DNA of 10,597 bases from Desulfobacteraceae bacterium (GTDB lineage Bacteria > Desulfobacterota > Desulfobacteria > Desulfobacterales > ETH-SRB1). Location of the stretch: assembly GCA_030638305.1 (NCBI GenBank), contig DAOWEW010000124.1, positions 1 to 10,597 on the forward strand. The letters run 5' to 3'. The notes beneath the pieces were generated by a model that ran no database searches, was not told where the DNA came from, and saw only the letters and a list, made by a program, of their open reading frames with translations. How positions within the stretch are numbered: the first letter of the stretch is position 1; each line of letters opens with the position of its first letter. The position numbers and the translations under genes were made by a program. This document shows, piece by piece, positions 1-6,122 of this stretch.

Positions 1-660
1 CGAAATAACTTCCTGAACCGTTGAGAAACCAACTGCTGTTGCACCTATGGTTTTTAAAAAAGGCACTTCTGCCGGAGTTTCAAGAGACGGCCCCATTAAG
101 CCTGCATATATACCTTTCTGCATTCTTATACCTGCTTTGGCCCCGGCATTTTCAGCAAGTAAAGCAAGCTTTTCATCGTATGCCCTGCTCATGTCGGGAA
201 ATCTGATCCCCCAACTGTCTTCATTGTGCCCGACAAGAGGATTTGAGCCGGTAAGATTAATATGGTCTTTGATAATCATTATGTCCCCGACTTTAAAGTC
301 AGAATTGAGTCCTCCGGCGGCATTGGAAAGAATTAATATCTTAACGCCAAGCTCCTGCATGACTCTTATCGGAAAAGTAACATCTGCCGTAGAGTAGCCC
401 TCATAAAGATGAAACCTTCCTTGCATGGCAATAACGGGTTTTCCATTCAGGCCCCCGAAAAGAAGCTTCCCCAAATGTGTTTGAACTGTTGAAACGGGAA
501 AATGGGGAATATCCTTATAATGAAATGATATATCAACAGATAGTGAGCCTGCACTATTGCCAAGACCCGTCCCTGTGAGAATGCCTATTTCAGGAGCCTT
601 CCTGATGTGAGATTTCAAATATTGTGCCGTCTCAACTACTCTGAGTTTATAATTTTTCAT
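1..660 (-). CDS. punA: Purine nucleoside phosphorylase, C-terminus cut by window edge
   Basis: This enzyme cleaves purine (deoxy)nucleosides with phosphate to the free base and (deoxy)ribose-1-phosphate in cytoplasmic purine salvage. The 220 visible codons start at ATG 660, and the frame is open to base 1; trimeric PNPs are about 270-290 residues, so about 50-60 are missing. Family motifs seen in order: GTGLGNSAG (residues 30-38, phosphate loop), HFPVSTVQTH (53-62), MQGRFHLYEGY (79-89), SNAAGGLN (112-119), GPSLETPAE, and VGFSTVQEV near the edge. The VG-S/T-VPE type places it with PNP rather than methylthioadenosine phosphorylase. Usual family residues are changed in two places: the STV-x-G-H loop has T for G, and GMSTVPE reads GFSTVQE. 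The start is supported by GGAAG seven bases upstream; an in-frame ATG at 687 has no ribosome binding site. The gene is divergent from the LOG-family gene. Confidence 0.93.
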   Translation of the reverse strand, partial: MKNYKLRVVETAQYLKSHIRKAPEIGILTGTGLGNSAGSLSVDISFHYKDIPHFPVSTVQTHLGKLLFGGLNGKPVIAMQGRFHLYEGYSTADVTFPIRVMQELGVKILILSNAAGGLNSDFKVGDIMIIKDHINLTGSNPLVGHNEDSWGIRFPDMSRAYDEKLALLAENAGAKAGIRMQKGIYAGLMGPSLETPAEVPFLKTIGATAVGFSTVQEVIS

Positions 661-726
661 AGCGAATCTTCCAACCCGAATTCCCATTTATTTTGAACAA
701 AAAATAATCTTCTCTGATCCCTGCCC

Positions 727-755
727 TATATAATCCAGCATTTTTTTCCAGTCAA
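727..755 (-). promoter_or_regulatory. Probable sigma70-type promoter of the PNP gene
   Basis: On the minus strand TTGACT (755-750) is followed after 17 bases by TATATA (732-727), matching 5 of 6 and 4 of 6 consensus bases. Transcription would start near 720 and give a leader of about 60 bases before the PNP start codon. This is a consensus match by eye only. Confidence 0.45.
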
Positions 756-878
756 GCATCCTAACGATGTCGTTGACAGTTTGCAAATATTATGAAATAT
801 TATTAAAAAATAAAAAAGAAATTCCTTCAAAAACAAAAGAATCAATAGCTATGATCAGAGATTTAAAAAAACGGGATT

Positions 879-968
879 TAAATTCGTGATACCATGTTGA
901 AATATTCCGATGGAAAACGCGAAGTTCCGATTGTTGTGGATAGAGGTGAGGTTACGATTGTGATTTAA
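879..968 (+). pseudogene. Degenerate fragment of a glutaredoxin-like protein
   Basis: An ATG at 894 opens 24 codons to a stop at 966-968, and the product contains GKREVPIVVDRGEVTI. This resembles the C-terminal half of small glutaredoxin-fold proteins, in which a GGRR-VPVIVE-G-VTIGFGG segment carries the cis-proline strand and the following beta strand. No frame upstream encodes the expected N-terminal strand with its C-x-x-C (or U-x-x-C) site, and the terminal G-F-G-G is lost. In the reading frame a stop lies at 879-881. I read this as a relic of a lost gene; chance resemblance of so short a peptide is possible. Confidence 0.35.
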
Positions 969-977
969 GGGTAAAGC

Positions 978-1006
978 TTGAGGAATGTAAATATCGGCTG
1001 TATACC
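978..1006 (+). promoter_or_regulatory. Candidate promoter of the LOG-family gene
   Basis: TTGAGG (978-983) and TATACC (1001-1006) are separated by 17 bases and lie about 50 bases before the gene. Each box matches only 4 of 6 consensus bases, so the call is weak. Confidence 0.25.
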
Positions 1007-1061
1007 GGTAAAAATAAATTGTTTGCGGTTTACGGTTTTTTAAAAATTAGCAGTGGTTAAA

Positions 1062-1718
1062 ATGCCTGTGGAACAACAATTTATAATTGATGATTTTAAA
1101 ATAGGCGAAGCCTGGCGTCTGTTTAAAATTATGGGAGAAGTCGTTGAAGGCATTGAGAGGCTTCACGACATCGGTCCTGCAGTGACTTTTTTCGGTTCAG
1201 CCAGAATAAAAAGAGATGATCCAATATATAAGAAAACCGAAGAAATGGCTGGCCTTTTCGTAAAAAACAATTTTGCTGTAATAACAGGCGGAGGGGGCGG
1301 CGTCATGGAAGCTGGCAACAGGGGAGCTCTGAAAGCAGGAGGCACCTCAGTTGGAATGAACATTGTCCTTCCGTTTGAGCAAAAACCAAATCAATATTCA
1401 AACGTTAAGCTGGAGTTCAAATATTTCTTCATCCGCAAGGTTATGTTTGTAAAATATGCTTCTGCATATATTATTATGCCGGGCGGTTTTGGTACTATGG
1501 ACGAACTTTTTGAAGCTGTTACACTTATTCAAACACACCGCATTAAACCTTTCCCTGTTATACTGGTAGGCTCTGATTACTGGTCAGGACTGTTGGAATG
1601 GATAAAGTCCAGCTTGCTTGAACATCATAGGGTATCCCATAATGATCTTGAAATCCTGCAACTCATGGATGATCCTGAGGAAATCGTCAGGGCAGTCAAC
1701 GAACAATGCACTTATTGA
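1062..1718 (+). CDS. LOG-family (TIGR00730-type) nucleotide phosphoribohydrolase
   Basis: This is a Rossmann-fold protein of the LOG family (often mis-annotated as lysine decarboxylase). Members hydrolyse nucleoside 5'-monophosphates such as AMP or cytokinin ribotides to the free base and ribose-5-phosphate. It is 218 residues from the ATG at 1062, the usual length. Visible motifs are a glycine-rich GGGGGVMEAGNRGA (about 76-89), FIRKVMF (124-130, with the Arg of the active site) and the hallmark PGGFGTMDE (140-148). An in-frame GTG three codons earlier (1053) could also start it, and neither has a clear Shine-Dalgarno sequence. The last 23 bases overlap the convergent nrdG gene. The neighbouring PNP gene also yields free purine bases, which fits a salvage role; the true substrate cannot be told from sequence. 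Confidence 0.9.
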   Translation: MPVEQQFIIDDFKIGEAWRLFKIMGEVVEGIERLHDIGPAVTFFGSARIKRDDPIYKKTEEMAGLFVKNNFAVITGGGGGVMEAGNRGALKAGGTSVGMNIVLPFEQKPNQYSNVKLEFKYFFIRKVMFVKYASAYIIMPGGFGTMDELFEAVTLIQTHRIKPFPVILVGSDYWSGLLEWIKSSLLEHHRVSHNDLEILQLMDDPEEIVRAVNEQCTY

Positions 1719-2397
1719 CCCATCGGCTTGCCACGGATTTTAATTGCATAAGTTCATCATCTTGATAAATATCGGAATTATCCTTGAAGAACTCAGGGTG
1801 CAGAACATCTGTTTTACTAAATTGCTGCAAAGCATAAAGCTTTGAGCCATTAATCAGGTGAGATATATTTTCGATAGTCTTTTCATCTACAAGCGACTTT
1901 ATGCATGTGGTCCTGAATTCATAATCAATTTCTGACTCCATTATAATCCGGATACTTGAAAATATGTTATCAGGACTGCAATCGTTTTTTATTAATAAGG
2001 GGTAGCGAAAAGGATCTGTCTTTATATCCATTGCAATATAGTTTATAAGGCCTTCGTCAATAAGTCTTTTTATTACTTCGGGTCTGCTTCCGTTTGTATC
2101 CAGCTTAATGGGATACCCTAAAAGCCGGATCTTTTCACAAAACGATATAAGGCCCTTCTGCAGGGTTGGCTCACCCCCTGAAATAACGACTCCGTCCAAA
2201 AACCCTTTGCGATTTTCAAGAAAATCATAAATCAGGTCTTTGCTCAAAAAAACAGGGCCATGTGACCTGCCTTTCGCAAGTTCAGGATTGTGGCAATAAG
2301 GACAGTCAAAATTGCATCCTGAAAGAAAGATAACGCAGCTTATCTTTCCGGGATAATCAATTAAAGAACTCTTATGTAATCCACCTATAATCATCAT
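1696..2397 (-). CDS. nrdG: Anaerobic ribonucleotide reductase activating protein (radical SAM)
   Basis: This enzyme uses a [4Fe-4S] cluster and S-adenosylmethionine to place the glycyl radical on the class III reductase NrdD. The 233-residue protein has the radical-SAM cluster motif C-x3-C-x2-C at residues 28, 32 and 35 (SGCNFDCPYCHNPE) and GGEPT at 74-78, which contacts SAM. The N-terminal GGLHKSSLIDYPGK and the length point to the longer NrdG2 type (TIGR02495-like) rather than the roughly 155-residue E. coli form. It begins seven bases after the nrdD stop codon on the same strand, so the two are almost surely co-transcribed. Two ATG codons stand in tandem at the start (2397 and 2394), with no strong ribosome binding site. 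Its 3' end overlaps the LOG gene tail to tail. Confidence 0.94.
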   Translation of the reverse strand: MMIIGGLHKSSLIDYPGKISCVIFLSGCNFDCPYCHNPELAKGRSHGPVFLSKDLIYDFLENRKGFLDGVVISGGEPTLQKGLISFCEKIRLLGYPIKLDTNGSRPEVIKRLIDEGLINYIAMDIKTDPFRYPLLIKNDCSPDNIFSSIRIIMESEIDYEFRTTCIKSLVDEKTIENISHLINGSKLYALQQFSKTDVLHPEFFKDNSDIYQDDELMQLKSVASRWVNKCIVR

Positions 2398-2404
2398 TAA
2401 AAAA

Positions 2405-4495
2405 TTACGCTGCCTTAAATGTTTTTCTCAAATTAAACTCTGCCTGTTTTCCGTTATTCCATTGTTTTACAGGCCTTAAATAGCCCACAACTCTCGAATA
2501 GACTTCGGTTTCTTCATTACAGATCGAACATTTTTCCTGTTTGCCGTTCAGGTATCCATGAGACGGGCATATACTAAAGGTCGGTGTCAGTGTAAAATAA
2601 GGCAAACGGAAATCAGTTACTACTTTCCTGATGAGCCTTTTTAATGCCTCTATGTCATTTACCAGTTCACCGAGAAAAATATGAAGTACTGTCCCGCCTG
2701 TATATTTTACCTGAAGTTTATCCTGAAGCATAAGTGTTTCGTAAATATCATCCGTATAATTTACCGGAAGCTGGGTTGAGTTTGTATAGTATGGAGCAGC
2801 TCCTTTTTGGTAATCTTCTTCGTTTGCGCAAATGATTTCAGGGAATTGTTTTTTATCAAGCATGGAGAGGCGATAGGATGTCCCTTCTGCCGGTGTTGCT
2901 TCAAGGTTAAACATATCTCCTGTTTTCTCCTGCATCTCTGAAATCATGCTGCGTATAAAATCCATTACTTTAAGTGAAAAATTCTGTCCTGCATCACTGG
3001 CAATATCTTCTCCAATAAAATTTAAACACGCCTCGTTCATACCTATAATTCCAATTGTGGAAAAATGATTCTTCCAGTACAGACCCGAGCCTTGTTTGAC
3101 TTCTCTTAAGTAAAACTTTGAGTAAGGATAAAGATTTTTGTCAGTAAATTTTTCAAGTATTTTCCTCTTTATTAAAAGGCTGTCAACGGCAAGCTGAAAT
3201 TTCTTTTTTAAATCATCAAAAAAATCATCTTCGTTTTGTGCAATATACCCTATCCTTGGCATGTTGATGGTCACAACTCCGATTGAGCCGGTGAGCGGAT
3301 TTGCTCCAAAAAGACCACCTCCTCTTTTTAACAGTTCCCTGTTGTCAAGGCGCAAGCGGCAGCACATTGACCTTGCATCTTCCGGCGACATGTCTGAATT
3401 GACAAAATTTGAAAAATATGGAATGCCGTATTTGCCTGTCATCTTCCATATCATCTCAAGATCAGGATTATCCCAGTCAAAATCCTTAGTGATGTTATAT
3501 GTTGGTATGGGAAATGTAAAAACTCTGCCCTTGGCATCACCTTCCATCATTACTTCGGCAAATGCTTTGTTGAGCATAGCAATTTCCGGCTGAAAATCGG
3601 AATATGTCTCATCACACTCTTTTCCTCCAAGAATTACCGGTTGGTCCTTCAAGGTTGAGGGTGCGTAAAGATCCATGGTAATGTTTGTAAAAGGCGTCTG
3701 GAAACCCACACGTGTAGGAATGTTAATGTTAAAGACAAATTCCTGAATGGCCTGCTTCACTTCAACATAGTCTAAATTATCGTAACGCACAAATGGGGCG
3801 AGAAGGGTATCAAAATTGGAAATAGCCTGGGCTCCCGCAGCTTCACCCTGGAGTGTGTAGAAAAAGTTGACAATCTGACCAAGAGCTGATCTCAGATGTT
3901 TCGGAGGTGCGCTTTCTACTTTACCCTCAACACCCTTGAAACCCTGAATGAGCAGATCACGCAAATCCCATCCAACGCAATATACCGACAGAAGGCTAAG
4001 GTCATGTATATGAAGATCACCATTTTTATGAGCAAATCTGATCTCAGGTGGATAAATACTGTTTAACCAGTACTCTGATGTTATATCTGATGAAATGTAA
4101 TTGTTGAGACCTTGAAGGGAATAGCACATATTGCTGTTTTCCTTGATCTTCCAGTCAAGTTTCTGAATGTAGTGCTCAACAAGATCAACATTTGCTTTGG
4201 TTACAAAATTTCTTATTTGCGCATGCTGCTCCCTGTATAAAATATAAGCCTTGGCAGTTTTATAAAACGGAGAATCAAGCAATACCCTCTCAACTATATC
4301 CTGTATTTCTTCCACCTCCGGAATAGAGCCAAGGCGAAGCTCATGGGCTAATGTCAGTACTCTTAATGTGAGTTTTTTTGCTTCTTTTTCATTGAATTCT
4401 TCGGTTGCCTTGCCGGCCGTAAAAATAGCGGCCGTAATTTTTGTAGAATCGAACTCAACTACCCTTCCGTTACGTTTTTTTATTGCTTCAAACAA
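2405..4495 (-). CDS. nrdD: Class III anaerobic ribonucleoside-triphosphate reductase
   Basis: This oxygen-sensitive glycyl-radical enzyme reduces ribonucleoside triphosphates to dNTPs. Numbered from the TTG at 4495 (696 residues), it has an N-terminal ATP-cone (about 1-90, IKKRNGRVVEFDSTKI), then HIHDL (162-166) and YCVGWDL with Cys173 in the place of the substrate-radical cysteine. A Cys-Cys pair follows at 378-379 in SMCCRLRLDNREL. The C-terminus has a zinc site C-x2-H...C-x2-C (643, 646, 656, 659) and the glycyl-radical motif YSRVVGYLRP with Gly671. All key parts are present and the length is normal (E. coli 712). I prefer the TTG start because CAGGTGG ends five bases before it and family members begin M-F-x-x-I-K-K-R-x-G-R; a GTG at 4504 would overlap that ribosome binding site. 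nrdG follows directly. No aerobic reductase is in view. Confidence 0.96.
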   Translation of the reverse strand: MFEAIKKRNGRVVEFDSTKITAAIFTAGKATEEFNEKEAKKLTLRVLTLAHELRLGSIPEVEEIQDIVERVLLDSPFYKTAKAYILYREQHAQIRNFVTKANVDLVEHYIQKLDWKIKENSNMCYSLQGLNNYISSDITSEYWLNSIYPPEIRFAHKNGDLHIHDLSLLSVYCVGWDLRDLLIQGFKGVEGKVESAPPKHLRSALGQIVNFFYTLQGEAAGAQAISNFDTLLAPFVRYDNLDYVEVKQAIQEFVFNINIPTRVGFQTPFTNITMDLYAPSTLKDQPVILGGKECDETYSDFQPEIAMLNKAFAEVMMEGDAKGRVFTFPIPTYNITKDFDWDNPDLEMIWKMTGKYGIPYFSNFVNSDMSPEDARSMCCRLRLDNRELLKRGGGLFGANPLTGSIGVVTINMPRIGYIAQNEDDFFDDLKKKFQLAVDSLLIKRKILEKFTDKNLYPYSKFYLREVKQGSGLYWKNHFSTIGIIGMNEACLNFIGEDIASDAGQNFSLKVMDFIRSMISEMQEKTGDMFNLEATPAEGTSYRLSMLDKKQFPEIICANEEDYQKGAAPYYTNSTQLPVNYTDDIYETLMLQDKLQVKYTGGTVLHIFLGELVNDIEALKRLIRKVVTDFRLPYFTLTPTFSICPSHGYLNGKQEKCSICNEETEVYSRVVGYLRPVKQWNNGKQAEFNLRKTFKAA

Positions 4496-4500
4496 TTGTA

Positions 4501-4507
4501 CCACCTG
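4501..4507 (-). promoter_or_regulatory. Ribosome binding site deciding the nrdD start
   Basis: Minus-strand CAGGTGG lies five bases before the TTG at 4495. The alternative GTG start (4504-4502) sits inside this motif and has no other Shine-Dalgarno sequence, so the TTG start is favoured. Confidence 0.6.
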
Positions 4508-4551
4508 TTCAGATTTGTTTATGGGTTGATTGAATTATTAACTAAAAAAGC

Positions 4552-4581
4552 TTTACAACACAAGATGTTGATGTTTGTCAA
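4552..4581 (-). promoter_or_regulatory. Probable sigma70-type promoter of nrdD-nrdG
   Basis: A perfect -35 box TTGACA (4581-4576) is followed after 18 bases by TGTAAA (4557-4552, 4 of 6). Within the spacer, CAACA-N5-TGTTG (4556-4570) forms a small dyad that could be an operator. I do not see tandem NrdR boxes or an FNR-type TTGAT-N4-ATCAA site. Confidence 0.5.
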
Positions 4582-4616
4582 GAATTTATTACAAGATATT
4601 GTATTACTGATAGAAT

Positions 4617-4638
4617 AAAAAACACCGTAACTTACGGT
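4617..4638 (-). terminator. Intrinsic-terminator-like hairpin upstream of nrdD
   Basis: Read on the minus strand, ACCGTA-AGT-TACGGT makes a six-pair stem with a three-base loop, followed by GTTTTTT. It lies about 190 bases after the ChaN-like gene and just before the nrdD promoter, so it would separate the two transcription units. The stem is short, so termination may be weak. Confidence 0.4.
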
Positions 4639-4674
4639 TTCTATTTCCTGTTTTTATCCAATATAAAATTATAT

Positions 4675-4783
4675 CAGAAATTTGAAAACTCATTATGAGA
4701 TTAACTTGGGGAGGCGGGCGCTTAAATTTAAGCGCCCGCCTCCCCAAGTTGTTGACAAGTTGTTTTGAGTTTTCAAATTTCTG
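4675..4783. repeat. Nested inverted repeat around a 48-bp perfect palindrome (MITE-like)
   Basis: The core 4703-4750 is a perfect loop-free palindrome of 24-base arms, GC-rich outside (GGGGAGGCGGGCGC) and AT-rich at its centre (TTAAATTTAA). It is flanked by 18-base perfect inverted arms at 4675-4692 and 4766-4783 (CAGAAATTTGAAAACTCA and its complement). TATAT stands on both outer sides and may be a 5-bp target duplication. Similarity also continues outward, imperfectly (about 21 of 29 positions with a nine-base offset), to about 4645 and 4812. It lies between the ChaN-like gene and nrdD. No T-tract follows the core, so it is not a standard terminator. I favour a small non-autonomous mobile element or chromosomal palindromic repeat family. 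Confidence 0.8.
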
Positions 4784-4830
4784 TATATAGTATCCGAACA
4801 AAAAATAGAAAATTTTTTCAAGTTCAGGTA

Positions 4831-5748
4831 CTATCTATGACCATGAGGACTGCGCCCCATATGATGCTTATTGATCGAAGGGGTCACCCAGATATAATCT
4901 GCAAAAGAAAGCTCTGCTTCACTTCCTGCCGGTACAAGGAAAATAGTTTTGAATGAAGCTCCGGTGCGGCGGAATGCTCTGTCCGGAATTCCGAATTTAT
5001 GCACAATATGACCATTTCCAACAAGTACTATTATTGGATTCCCTTTCAAATTTTGTGAGATTGATTCAGCCATTATCTCTTCCCACACACATTGGGTCAT
5101 GTAGAAATTATCAAACTTTTCCCTTCCCATGACTTTGTGTTTCTTGAATATTTTTTCTACATAGGCCCTGTGGTCAGCGTTTGAGGTATCTATTTCTTTT
5201 GGAAGGTATTTTTTCTCATCGTCAGAAAGGCTCTCAATTCCTCCAATAGCTATTTTGGACGGAATATGGAACGGTATATTAAGACCAAAAAGTCTTATCT
5301 TGTTATCCTTTATAAAAAGCAGAATATCCTTATATAATTCAAAATCAAATTTCCAGTTGGCATACCAGTGCATCTTTTCCATAAATTCTTTTTCACTCAA
5401 TTCACCGTCAGACCAAAGATACAGAACTTGCCGGTATGATTGATCAAAAGCTTCCATGCCCACAGAAATATATGGATACGATTTGAAAAGCTCTTTTATT
5501 AACCTGAGCTGTATATCATGGTGTGACCGGTCATTATGCCTTTCCCCGACATAAATTACCTGAACCCCGTTAAGATCATTAATAAGATGTTCATAAGATA
5601 CCGGCTTGCCTGTTTCAGCAGAAATGATAGTACCTGTGTCAAATGATTTTGATATATCTTTTATTAAAAGTTTTTCCGGAGACAAAGCACACCCCCAAAT
5701 ATTTCCAAGAAATACGCTGAAGAAAAAAAAATTAATTATTTTTGTCAT
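4831..5748 (-). CDS. ChaN-family (DUF399) putative iron/heme-regulated lipoprotein
   Basis: The protein has 305 residues. The N-terminus (MTKIINFFFFSVFLGNIWGC) is a lipoprotein signal with Cys20 as the likely lipidated residue; Trp at -2 of the lipobox is unusual but Gly at -1 fits. The body matches the ChaN/DUF399 family: YVGERHNDRSHHD (about 66-78), SVGMEAFDQSYR, FGLNIPFHI, FYMTQCVWEEIMAES and IVLVGNGHIVHKFGIPDR. The known Campylobacter ChaN is an outer-membrane heme-binding lipoprotein, so a role in heme or iron uptake is possible, but family function is poorly established. No heme receptor or TonB gene is near. A His-rich tail (HHMGRSPHGH) ends the protein. Translation starts at ATG 5748 with a loose GTGTGGA upstream. 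It is divergent from the next small gene. Confidence 0.85.
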   Translation of the reverse strand: MTKIINFFFFSVFLGNIWGCALSPEKLLIKDISKSFDTGTIISAETGKPVSYEHLINDLNGVQVIYVGERHNDRSHHDIQLRLIKELFKSYPYISVGMEAFDQSYRQVLYLWSDGELSEKEFMEKMHWYANWKFDFELYKDILLFIKDNKIRLFGLNIPFHIPSKIAIGGIESLSDDEKKYLPKEIDTSNADHRAYVEKIFKKHKVMGREKFDNFYMTQCVWEEIMAESISQNLKGNPIIVLVGNGHIVHKFGIPDRAFRRTGASFKTIFLVPAGSEAELSFADYIWVTPSINKHHMGRSPHGHR

Positions 5749-5839
5749 AATTTAATTCCACACCTTGATCAATTAACCAATTTTATGTTATGTCTGCATG
5801 TCAGGAACGTGGACGAAATAACTTCCGGAGAAACAAAAT

Positions 5840-6082
5840 ATGCCCCTTGACCAAAATCCCTTATTCAGAAAAGTAATAGTGCCGTGGCATGACGCTGAAA
5901 AAGTATGTTTTACAGTTATTTTATTCATGTTTGGTATATTTTTGTTTGGTATTGTCGGCATAGTTGAAGCGCTTGAAAAAATAGAGTATAATGAACATAT
6001 TTGGGTGCCTGTCCTTCTTGTAGCAATGAGCGCATGGGTAATAGCCTCTATTTCGATACGCCTGATAAAAAGATATACTTAG
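5840..6082 (+). CDS. Small two-helix membrane protein, function unknown
   Basis: This is an 80-residue protein I cannot assign to a named family. A hydrophilic N-terminus with VPWHDAEKVC (14-23) leads into a first membrane helix (about 24-42). A charged loop EALEKIEYNEH (43-53) follows, then a second helix (about 54-73) and a basic end RLIKRY. By the positive-inside rule both ends would face the cytoplasm, with the acidic loop outside. GGAG lies nine bases before the ATG, which supports real translation. It ends 40 bases from the convergent proC stop and is divergent from the ChaN-like gene, so it seems to be a single-gene unit. Confidence 0.75.
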   Translation: MPLDQNPLFRKVIVPWHDAEKVCFTVILFMFGIFLFGIVGIVEALEKIEYNEHIWVPVLLVAMSAWVIASISIRLIKRYT

Positions 6083-6122
6083 GACGAAACAATTTTCACA
6101 ACTATGCATCACAACTTCAAGC

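Larger units (their letters stand above)
661..1052. other. Divergent intergenic region between PNP and LOG genes
   Basis: This 392-base AT-rich spacer holds the probable PNP promoter (727-755), a short glutaredoxin-like relic (879-968) and a weak candidate promoter for the LOG gene (978-1006). A 40-codon open frame at 767-889 (plus) and a 23-codon frame at 688-759 (minus) lack ribosome binding sites and recognisable motifs, and the latter overlaps the promoter. I see no RNA gene and no strong terminator here. Confidence 0.6.

Noticed and set aside
1..13. 13-base match CGAAATAACTTCC at 1-13 and 5814-5826
   Set aside because: About one exact 13-mer repeat is expected by chance in a window of this size, and one copy is inside the PNP coding sequence.
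688..759. 23-codon minus-strand frame just upstream of the PNP gene
   Set aside because: It overlaps the probable PNP promoter, has no spaced ribosome binding site and no recognisable motif.
767..889. 40-codon plus-strand frame (MSLTVCKYYE...) in the spacer
   Set aside because: No Shine-Dalgarno sequence, very A-rich codons and no family likeness. Its end precedes the glutaredoxin-like relic in another frame, but does not match the expected N-terminal half.
4505..4600. NrdR boxes or an FNR site before nrdD
   Set aside because: I looked for the paired ACAC...GTGT-type boxes and TTGAT-N4-ATCAA and found only a small unrelated dyad.
4703..4750. The palindrome as a simple intrinsic terminator of the ChaN-like gene
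   Set aside because: No T-tract follows the stem on either strand; the better terminator candidate is the hairpin at 4617-4638.
4604..4956. Two short open frames (4604-4801 minus, 4765-4956 plus) starting with the same MSFQIS peptide
   Set aside because: The likeness comes from the inverted repeat arms. Neither has a ribosome binding site, and the plus frame runs antisense into the ChaN-like gene.
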